Assembly: GCA_002482965.1 (NCBI GenBank)
Contig: DLGZ01000003.1
Span: 23,448 to 38,103 of the forward strand
Origin: Verrucomicrobiaceae bacterium UBA7681
GTDB lineage: Bacteria > Verrucomicrobiota > Verrucomicrobiia > Verrucomicrobiales > Verrucomicrobiaceae
Direction: 5' to 3'
Length of the DNA: 14,656 nt
The notes beneath the pieces were generated by a model that saw only the letters and a list, made by a program, of their open reading frames with translations, was not told where the DNA came from and ran no database searches. The position numbers were made by a program, and so were the translations under genes. Below, one piece after another: positions 6,200 through 11,641 of this stretch (the first letter of the stretch is position 1; the number at the start of each line of letters is the position of its first letter).

Positions 6200-8086
6200 T
6201 CAATGGCCCAGACGGGGCAGCACAAATACAACAAGATAAATCACAGCAATGACGCCACCGCCGAGCAGGAAGGTGTAGCCTTGCAGATGTCCGCCCTGCA
6301 GCATGCGGGTGGCGGCACCGAGACGGGCGACGAGGGCGGTGGGCAGACGGGCGACGAGGCCATCCACAAACACACGCTCCAAGGCGGTGACGATCCACGC
6401 CAGACGATCCTGGCAGACGCGGACGATGACGGCGTACATTTCGTCGAAGTAGAACTTGTTGGCGAAGAGCTTGATGCTGATGGGGTCCTTGTTCTTGCCG
6501 CGATAGAGGTAGATCGCGCCGCCAGAACCGATGAGCAGGGCAAGGACCGAGGCCCAGAATACTGTCTGATGACCTTCAACGTGCGGTGGCTTCATGGCCT
6601 GCAGCGGCGTGGCAAAGAAGTCATAGGCTGAAAAAAGTGAGAAAATGGCAAGGATGCCGAGCGGCAGGATCATGACCAACGGCGCCTCCTGGGCATGATG
6701 TGAGGCATCCGTGCGGGGCTTGCCGAAAAAGGCGACGATGAGCAGACGGGTCATGTAGAACGCGGTGAGAGCTGCTGTGGCAGCACCGGCGAGGAAGAGA
6801 ACTTTGCACCCGCTGTCAAAAGCGACGCCAAGCACGGCCTCCTTGCTCCAGAAACCGCTGAGCAAGGGAACGCCCATCAGAGCAGCGGTGCCGATGGCAA
6901 AGGTGTAAAAGGTGACGGGCATGTGCTTGCGCAGGCCGCCCATCTTCCAGATGTCCTGCTCATGGTGGCAGGCATAGATGATGGCACCGGAGCCGAGGAA
7001 GAGCATGGCTTTGAAAAACGCGTGCGTGTAGAGATGGAACATGGCCGGATGGCCGGGGTCCGGACCGTGCAGCTCGTGACCGTGCTGGACCGACATCGCC
7101 ATGGCACCGACGGCCATGACCATGTAACCGAGCTGCGAGAGCGTGGAGTAGGCGAGGACACGCTTGATGTCATTCTGCTGGGTGGCCATCAAGGCGGCCA
7201 TCAGAGCGGTGAAGGCGCCGATGCCGGCGATGATTTCCGCAGCGAGGGGCGAAGCCTCAATGAGGAAGCTCATACGGACGAGCATGTAAACACCTGCGGC
7301 GACCATGGTGGCCGCGTGGATGAGAGCGGAGACGGGGGTGGGGCCTTCCATGGCGTCCGGCAGCCAGACATGGAGCGGGAACTGGGCGGATTTACCCACC
7401 GCGCCGAGGAAGATGCACAAGGCTGCTGCGGTGGTGAAACCAGCGCTGTGACCGGGAGCATTAACGCCCAGAGGGCCACCGGGCCCAAAAGCCGTGGTGA
7501 GGTCTTCGATGTTCACACTGCCGTGATTTGCGCCAAAGAGCAGCAGGATGCCGATCATGAAGCCGAAGTCGCCGATGCGGTTGGTAAGAAAGGCTTTTTT
7601 GGAGGCTTCGGCAGCGCTGGCTTTTTGATACCAGTGTCCGATCAGCAGGTAGGAACTCAGACCGACGAGCTCCCAGAAGATGAACATCATGATCAGGTTT
7701 CCGGCGAGCACGATGCCGGTCATGGAGAACATGAAGAGGGAGAGAGAACCGAAGAAGCGAGGCTTGGCATCGTCGTCCTTCATGTAACCAAGCGAGAAGA
7801 TGTGCACGAGCAGGCCGATGAAGCTGACGATGAACATCATGCCCCGGCTCTGCTTGTCGATCATGACGTCAATGTTGGCATGAAGGAAGCCGACATCGAG
7901 GAAGGGGAGGAGGAGCTTGGTGTTGTCTTTATCGTCCGCCGCCGCCAGGAGAGCCAGGCAGGCGATGAAAGAAATGATCGAGGAACCCACCGAGATGAGC
8001 ACGGCGGCCCCTTTGAGCTGACGGTGCCCCAGAAGGATGACGAGCGCCGAAAAAAATGGCAGCAGTAGGATGATGCTGGCGTTCAT
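6200..8086 (-). CDS. nuoL: NADH-quinone oxidoreductase subunit L
   Basis: This is the distal proton-pumping antiporter-like subunit of complex I, which also carries the long lateral helix. At 628 residues it is of normal length. Diagnostic features: TM5 E139 in IFWELVGLSSYLLIG, K232 in GKSAQFPLHVWLPDAMEGPTPVSALIH, the HAATMVAAGVYMLVR run that follows, then NDIKRVLAYSTLSQLGYM and THAFFKAMLFLGSGAIIYACHHEQDI, all typical of NuoL. The C-terminus ends in another hydrophobic helix (TFLLGGGVIAVIYLVVFVLP), expected for the last TM segment after the lateral helix. All key charged residues are present. It starts 9 bases after the nuoK stop, with a distant AAGGA tract 12 bases before the ATG, and ends 12 bases before nuoM. 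Confidence 0.97.
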   Translation of the reverse strand: MNASIILLLPFFSALVILLGHRQLKGAAVLISVGSSIISFIACLALLAAADDKDNTKLLLPFLDVGFLHANIDVMIDKQSRGMMFIVSFIGLLVHIFSLGYMKDDDAKPRFFGSLSLFMFSMTGIVLAGNLIMMFIFWELVGLSSYLLIGHWYQKASAAEASKKAFLTNRIGDFGFMIGILLLFGANHGSVNIEDLTTAFGPGGPLGVNAPGHSAGFTTAAALCIFLGAVGKSAQFPLHVWLPDAMEGPTPVSALIHAATMVAAGVYMLVRMSFLIEASPLAAEIIAGIGAFTALMAALMATQQNDIKRVLAYSTLSQLGYMVMAVGAMAMSVQHGHELHGPDPGHPAMFHLYTHAFFKAMLFLGSGAIIYACHHEQDIWKMGGLRKHMPVTFYTFAIGTAALMGVPLLSGFWSKEAVLGVAFDSGCKVLFLAGAATAALTAFYMTRLLIVAFFGKPRTDASHHAQEAPLVMILPLGILAIFSLFSAYDFFATPLQAMKPPHVEGHQTVFWASVLALLIGSGGAIYLYRGKNKDPISIKLFANKFYFDEMYAVIVRVCQDRLAWIVTALERVFVDGLVARLPTALVARLGAATRMLQGGHLQGYTFLLGGGVIAVIYLVVFVLPRLGH

Positions 8087-8095
8087 GCGGGCGCG

Positions 8096-8413
8096 TTATC
8101 CTTGAAGTTTGGTGACGGACTCCACATCCACGCTCTGCTTGGAGCGGAAGAGAGCCACGATGATGGCGAGGCCCACAGCCACTTCAGCGGCAGCCACGGT
8201 GATGGTGAAGAAGACGAGCGACTGAGCGGTGTAATCCGGCAGGCCGTTGGCGAGATGAAAGCGGGAAAAGCCGACGAGCGCGAGATTTGCGGCGCTGAGC
8301 ATCATCTCCAGACACATGTAAACAATGATGATGTTTCTGCGGGCAATGACGCCAGCGAGCCCCAGGGCGAACAGCATGCCGCTGACAACGAGGTAGTGTC
8401 CGAGGGTGATCAT
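8096..8413 (-). CDS. nuoK: NADH-quinone oxidoreductase subunit K
   Basis: This is a small three-helix membrane subunit of complex I (homologue of ND4L) that forms part of the E-channel linking quinone chemistry to proton pumping. The 105 residues match the family length. The two buried glutamates are present: E36 in VYMCLEMMLSAANLALVGF, and E77 in FFTITVAAAEVAVGLAIIVALFR, the counterpart of the second conserved TM glutamate. The start overlaps the nuoJ stop as ATGA, and a strong AAAGGAG lies 6 bases before the ATG inside the nuoJ reading frame. Confidence 0.97.
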   Translation of the reverse strand: MITLGHYLVVSGMLFALGLAGVIARRNIIIVYMCLEMMLSAANLALVGFSRFHLANGLPDYTAQSLVFFTITVAAAEVAVGLAIIVALFRSKQSVDVESVTKLQG

Positions 8414-8991
8414 GGAGCGCTCCTTTCACGTTTGCTAAGAACGACGACACCGATGGTGCCGACGAGCAGCAGCAGGCCAATCACTTGAAGGTGGAAGCCG
8501 TATTGATCAAAAAGGGTGAAGCCGATGAGCTTGGCATCTGGCAGCGTTCCTGCCTTGAGGTCGTTGGTGATGGTGGGGAGGGCCGCCGCCTTGCCGATCT
8601 TTGTTGCGGCTTCAGCCAGAGCCAGCGGGGTGTCCTGCACGCTTTTCTGCGCCAGTTTAGTGCTGCCGACAACTGCGATGATCTGAAGGGTCAGCAGCAC
8701 TGCCAGCAGAATACCTGAGACGATGGCAGGCATGTTGAGTTTCTTGCCCTCCTCCGTCTTGATGTCGAGGAGCATGATGATGAAGAGGAAGAGCACCATC
8801 ACCGCGCCGGCATAGACGAGAATCTGGATCACCGCGATGAAGTAGGCGTCCAAGCTCAGGAACAGGGCGGCAAGGCCGACGAAGCTGGCCGCTAGTGAGA
8901 GGGCGCAGGTGACAGGATTGCGCCCAGTGACAACCATGAAGCCGAAGCCCAGGGTGATCAGTGCGAAGAGATAGAACAGCAGCGGGGGCAT
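8410..8991 (-). CDS. nuoJ: NADH-quinone oxidoreductase subunit J
   Basis: This is a membrane subunit of the complex I E-channel (ND6 homologue), with 193 residues from the ATG at 8991. Features: five hydrophobic helices, the signature VIQILVYAGAVMVLFLFIIMLLD that contains the pi-bulge region of TM3, and N-terminal NPVTCALSLAASFVGLAALFL. The last helix (LQVIGLLLLVGTIGVVVLSKRE) fits the family. An upstream GTG at 9009 would add six residues inside nuoI; the ATG at 8991 is preferred because it overlaps the nuoI stop as TAATG, the same tight junction style as the neighbours, and begins directly at the first helix. The stop overlaps the nuoK start by 4 bases. Confidence 0.95.
   Translation of the reverse strand: MPPLLFYLFALITLGFGFMVVTGRNPVTCALSLAASFVGLAALFLSLDAYFIAVIQILVYAGAVMVLFLFIIMLLDIKTEEGKKLNMPAIVSGILLAVLLTLQIIAVVGSTKLAQKSVQDTPLALAEAATKIGKAAALPTITNDLKAGTLPDAKLIGFTLFDQYGFHLQVIGLLLLVGTIGVVVLSKRERSAP
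8414..8426 (-). promoter_or_regulatory. Shine-Dalgarno of nuoK within nuoJ, inside a palindrome
   Basis: AAAGGAG on the minus strand (8426-8420) is 6 bases from the nuoK ATG and is the best ribosome-binding site in the operon. Its GGAG half is part of a perfect 10-base palindrome, GGAGCGCTCC (8414-8423), that abuts the start codon. The site lies in the last codons of nuoJ, so both the protein sequence and the ribosome entry share these bases. Confidence 0.6.
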
Positions 8992-9536
8992 TACTTGAGC
9001 TCGTTCCACTTGTTCACCAGCCCCACGCGCTGGCCGCCGATTTCATAAAGGCGCTTTTTGTTGTGCACCATCTCCTGACGTGAGAGACCGGTGATGGCGT
9101 AGTCCTTGCGAAGGAAAATGGCCTGCTCCGGGCAGACCTCCTCACACATGCCGCAGTAAATGCAGCGAATCATGTCGATGTCGAATTCCTTGGGGCGCTT
9201 CTCGACTTTGGCCCATGGATCGTCGCTGGGGATCTCAGCGGGGATGATTTTGATGGCCTTGGGCGGGCAGATGAACTCACAGAGCTGGCAGCTGACGCAG
9301 CGCTCGCGGTCCTGCTCGTCCGTGACGAGGGCGGGTGCGCCACGGTAGTAGTCGGGGAGATGTTCGTCCCACTTCTGCTCCGGGTATTCCATGGTGACCT
9401 TGGGCTTGCGGCCGGCGATCTGGAGGAAGGTTTTGATGCCGTGCCCAATCGTGATTTTCAGCCCTTTGTACAGCGTGGAAATGAACCAGCGTTCATGCCA
9501 GGCAAGTTTGGGACGTTGTACAATGATAGTGGCCAT
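8991..9536 (-). CDS. nuoI: NADH-quinone oxidoreductase subunit I, 2x[4Fe-4S] ferredoxin
   Basis: This subunit of the peripheral arm carries clusters N6a and N6b and relays electrons towards NuoB and quinone. The 181-residue protein has two full C-x2-C-x2-C-x3-C-P motifs: C80, C83, C86, C90 (CVSCQLCEFICP) and C125, C128, C131, C135 (CIYCGMCEEVCP). The typical R-G-x-P-x-L-V stretch (65-71) precedes the first. The N-terminus (about 15-40) forms the amphipathic membrane-facing segment. It is the first gene of the operon here. nuoH, which normally precedes nuoI, is not upstream, so the rest of the complex I genes must lie elsewhere. No Shine-Dalgarno is visible before the ATG; a promoter and two palindromes lie in the 174-base gap upstream. 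Confidence 0.97.
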   Translation of the reverse strand: MATIIVQRPKLAWHERWFISTLYKGLKITIGHGIKTFLQIAGRKPKVTMEYPEQKWDEHLPDYYRGAPALVTDEQDRERCVSCQLCEFICPPKAIKIIPAEIPSDDPWAKVEKRPKEFDIDMIRCIYCGMCEEVCPEQAIFLRKDYAITGLSRQEMVHNKKRLYEIGGQRVGLVNKWNELK

Positions 9537-9561
9537 GTATGAGCAGGGAACCGCAGGAGAG

Positions 9562-9579
9562 TCGGATTTGATTATCCGA
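9562..9579 (-). promoter_or_regulatory. Inverted repeat overlapping the nuoI -10 region
   Basis: TCGGAT (9562-9567) and ATCCGA (9574-9579) are perfect reverse complements with a 6-base spacer. The repeat covers the candidate -10 (GATAAT, 9576-9571), the position expected for a repressor operator or for a short 5' leader hairpin. The repeat is seen; its role is inferred. Confidence 0.35.
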
Positions 9580-9598
9580 ACGTCCCGCAGTGCGGCAA
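9571..9598 (-). promoter_or_regulatory. Candidate sigma70-type promoter of the nuoIJKLMN operon
   Basis: On the minus strand, TTGCCG (9598-9593, 4/6 to TTGACA) is followed after 16 bases by GATAAT (9576-9571, 5/6 to TATAAT). Transcription would start near 9564, giving a leader of about 28 bases before the nuoI ATG at 9536. It lies between two palindromes that could serve regulators. This is pattern-based only. Confidence 0.4.
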
Positions 9599-9605
9599 CC
9601 GCTAT

Positions 9606-9623
9606 TTGTGAAAAATTTCACAA
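9606..9623 (-). promoter_or_regulatory. Perfect palindrome TTGTGAAA-N2-TTTCACAA upstream of nuoI
   Basis: Two perfect 8-base arms (9606-9613 and 9616-9623) are separated by AA. It lies about 70 bases before the nuoI ATG and just upstream of the candidate -35, a typical activator site position. The TGTGA/TCACA halves resemble CRP/FNR-family half-sites, but the two-base spacing is much tighter than the usual CRP site (N6), so a different dimeric regulator is also possible. In RNA it could also form a short hairpin at the end of the upstream gene's transcript, without a clear U-run. Confidence 0.5.
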
Positions 9624-9710
9624 GGTCGGGCCGGAATCCCCAAATTGGGAAGAAATTGACCTTGAATCGTCTGGAGTAGCGACGGGGGCGCCAAAGCTCC
9701 CATCTGGAGG

Positions 9711-10118
9711 CTATTTTGGGGTCTTGATGTCCGTTTTCTTTTGCGAGGGCTGCTTCTTGGCGGGTGCTTTTTTCTGCGGCTGGGGAAATCCTGCCTTCGC
9801 ATAGGCGACCATTTGGGCAAACGTGCCCTCACCGATGCCTTCGGCGTTCACCACATGAGTCACATCGGCCAGAGGACGGACTTTTTGAATGGCCTTGGCG
9901 CGGACTTCACCGATGCCGGGAATCGCCATGAGCGCCGCCAGATCACCCTCGTTCAGTAAAGAGATCAACTGGGCCCGCTCTGGGGGCGTCAGCGTTTTGG
10001 CAACGGCCTCCACTTTGGCGGAGGGCTTGGGTGGACTTTTCTTTTGTGGGGCGGTTTGAGCTTCAGCTAGAGAGAAGCTGAAAGCCAGGACGGCGAGGAA
10101 TGCGACGAGCTTTTTCAT
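9711..10118 (-). CDS. Secreted helix-hairpin-helix (ComEA-like) protein
   Basis: The 135-residue protein has a signal peptide (MKKLVAFLAVLAFSFSLAEA, predicted cut after residue 20), a Lys/Pro/Ala-rich spacer (about 21-36), a helix-hairpin-helix region (about 50-110), and a strongly basic Lys/Pro/Gln tail (112-135). The HhH region contains IPGIGEVRAKAIQKVRPLADVTHVVNAEGIGEGTFAQMVAYAKAG, with the IPGIG and EGIGEGT hairpins of the ComEA/HhH_3 type that bind DNA without sequence specificity. ComEA proteins bind incoming DNA outside the cytoplasmic membrane, but this one has a cleavable signal rather than an obvious anchor, and no com genes are next to it, so a role in DNA uptake is only one option. 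It lies 174 bases upstream of nuoI on the same strand, with its own candidate promoter at 10151-10180. Confidence 0.8.
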   Translation of the reverse strand: MKKLVAFLAVLAFSFSLAEAQTAPQKKSPPKPSAKVEAVAKTLTPPERAQLISLLNEGDLAALMAIPGIGEVRAKAIQKVRPLADVTHVVNAEGIGEGTFAQMVAYAKAGFPQPQKKAPAKKQPSQKKTDIKTPK

Positions 10119-10150
10119 AGGTGATACGGTGTGGACTACGCAGCAGTATT

Positions 10151-10180
10151 ATTAAAATATTGCAACGAATGGCGAGTCAA
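10151..10180 (-). promoter_or_regulatory. Candidate promoter of the helix-hairpin-helix gene
   Basis: On the minus strand, TTGACT (10180-10175, 5/6) and TTTAAT (10156-10151, 5/6) are separated by 18 bases in an AT-rich island. A start near 10144 would give a leader of about 26 bases to the ATG at 10118. The remaining space to the divergent protease gene at 10271 shows no equally good promoter. Confidence 0.45.
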
Positions 10181-10270
10181 AAATTGCGGCCCCTCCTTTT
10201 TCCAGTCACCACGGCACTGCCAGACACCTAAAGGCTCGACATTTTTGGGTGTTCCTCTCTAAATCGCCGC

Positions 10271-11508
10271 ATGAAGCTTTTTTGCCCGCGGGGCATCGCC
10301 GTCGCGCTGACATGTGGTCTCCTCCAAGGGCAAACCGCCGGGCCGGGGATGCATACCTGGACCAGCACGGACGGGCGGAAGATCGAGGCGGCCTATGTGG
10401 CGATGGAGGGTGACAGCGTGAAAGTGCGCATGGCGAATGGCAGCACCTTCGCGGTGCCGCTGGAGCGCCTGACTGCCGCAGACCAGTCTTTTGCGAAAAG
10501 CCAGGGCGCGCCGGCCACGGGTTCAGAGCCCGGCACACCCGCCGCCAGTAAAACCTGGCCGCGCACGGTCTCGCTGGAAGAAAAGCCTGCGGTCACGGTG
10601 GTGAAGGAGGATGCAGAAACCCACCAGTTCATCTACCGCTCACCGCACTATGAGTTTCAATGCGACTCGAAGCTGGGAGCGAATGTGGTGCGCGAGTTTG
10701 GGCGCATGTTTGAAGCCACCTGGCTGATCAACTGCATGCTGCCGCTGGATTTGAAACCCCGGCCTGAAAGGCTGCGGGAAATCTTCCTCGCGCGGTTGTT
10801 CACCAACGGGAGCGACTACCTGGAGGCAGGAGGGATCAAGGGGTCCGCCGGTGTTTACATGACGTCCAACAAGGCGCTGATGGTGCCGCTCTCCAGCCTG
10901 GGGGTGCAGATGGTCGGCAGCCGTGTGTCGCTGGCAGAAAGTGCCGCGCGTGACAACGCCACGCTTATCCATGAAATCACGCACCAGATGATGAACCACT
11001 GGCTGGGAATCCTGCCCACCTGGTATGTCGAGGGCAGTGCGGAGTATGTCTGCATGCTGGATTACAACAGCAACGGCCGCTTCAGCCTGATCGGCCTGAA
11101 CCGTCAGCTCCAAAATTTCACCGGGTGGCGTGGGGGTGGCGGCAAGGGATTCACCATGATCGACCTCGAAGAATTGATGACCATCGAGTTCGACCGCTGG
11201 GCCGCTGGGCCGCTGGGCTGGGCGAGGGCGGCTTTGCCAATGAGAACTACGGTTCCGCCTGCCTGCTGACCTATTACTTCTACCATTTGGATGACAAAGG
11301 CGACGCCGCCCACATCATCGCGTGGCTGCGCGAAGTCGAAAACGCCAAGAGCGACGAAGAGGTGGCCGCTGCCACGAAGAAGCATCTGCTGCGCGAGCGG
11401 AGCTACGCGCAGCTCAGCGAAGAGGTAAAGAAGGGGCTGCGCAAAGAAGGGATCGATGTCAGTTTCTTTCCCGCTGGCAAGAATGGGCCCGCCAGTTCCC
11501 CCAAGTGA
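10271..11508 (+). pseudogene. Secreted SHD1-domain HExxH metalloprotease, frameshifted at an 8-base tandem repeat
   Basis: Reading from the ATG at 10271 gives a signal-like N-terminus (MKLFCPRGIAVALTCGLLQG), an SHD1-like domain at about 28-76 (WTSTDGRKIEAAYVAMEGDS and VPLERLTAADQSF), a linker, and a peptidase_MA/DUF1570-like domain from about 118. The zinc site is H234-E235-I-T-H238 with the likely third ligand E254 in WYVEGSAEY, a gluzincin pattern. As written, the frame runs on to a stop at 11269 (332 residues). The proper continuation (GLGEGGFANENYG, then YFYHLDDKGDAAHIIAWLRE and onward) is in the next frame and ends at 11508. The switch falls exactly in three tandem copies of CGCTGGGC at 11195-11218. 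Removing one copy joins both parts into a 409-residue protein. So this is a recent slip, a phase-variable gene, or a sequencing error. The truncated form keeps the zinc residues but loses the last 96. No Shine-Dalgarno is evident. Confidence 0.75.
11195..11218 (+). repeat. Octanucleotide tandem repeat, three copies of CGCTGGGC
   Basis: Three perfect, adjacent 8-base units occur at 11195-11202, 11203-11210 and 11211-11218, preceded by a matching C. The unit length is not a multiple of three, so each gain or loss changes the reading frame of the metalloprotease gene. Two copies (or five) leave the gene open to 11508; three copies truncate it at 11269. Confidence 0.95.
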
Positions 11509-11583
11509 CTCGGGCAACGACCAAGTGCGGAGCTGGCACTAAATAACCATTTGGGCGGATTCTCAGGAATAAGATAAAAGGAG

Positions 11584-11623
11584 TTAGAATTCTTATGGCG
11601 CTTCTAATTTATCTCGGTTAGAA
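11584..11623 (+). promoter_or_regulatory. Cluster of three TTAGAA boxes upstream of the hybrid kinase
   Basis: TTAGAA occurs at 11584-11589 and 11618-11623, and its reverse complement TTCTAA at 11602-11607. The order is forward-reverse-forward with 12- and 10-base gaps; the two forward copies share the longer GTTAGAAT. They sit in the AT-rich 133 bases before the kinase start, the only such tract in this part of the window. TAGAAT inside each forward copy is also a 5/6 match to a -10 element. They may be regulator binding sites or overlapping promoters; I cannot tell which. Confidence 0.35.
11595..11621 (+). CDS. Possible 8-residue leader ORF before the hybrid kinase
   Basis: A clear Shine-Dalgarno-like AAAAGGAG (11576-11583) stands 11 bases before ATG 11595, which opens a frame MALLIYLG and stops at TAG 11619-11621, 20 bases before the kinase ATG. 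The kinase gene itself has no Shine-Dalgarno, so this is the best ribosome-binding signal in the intergenic region. It may be a translated upstream ORF that affects the kinase, or chance. It is too short to judge by coding statistics. Confidence 0.25.
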   Translation: MALLIYLG

Positions 11624-11641
11624 TAATACACACTCGTCTAA

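Noticed and set aside
6923..8068. 381-codon open frame on the plus strand
   Set aside because: It is an antisense shadow of nuoL with His/Glu/Gly-rich, low-complexity content and no plausible start signal.
8992..9009. GTG start adding six residues to NuoJ
   Set aside because: It would overlap nuoI further and adds charged residues ahead of the first helix; the TAATG junction at 8991 is more natural.
11125..11508. Independent small gene after the metalloprotease frame
   Set aside because: Its first part is an out-of-frame reading of the protease; from the repeat onward it is the protease's own C-terminus once one 8-base unit is removed.
11524..11540. AGTGC-N7-GCACT hairpin as a terminator of the protease gene
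   Set aside because: It has only five base pairs and no U-run follows.
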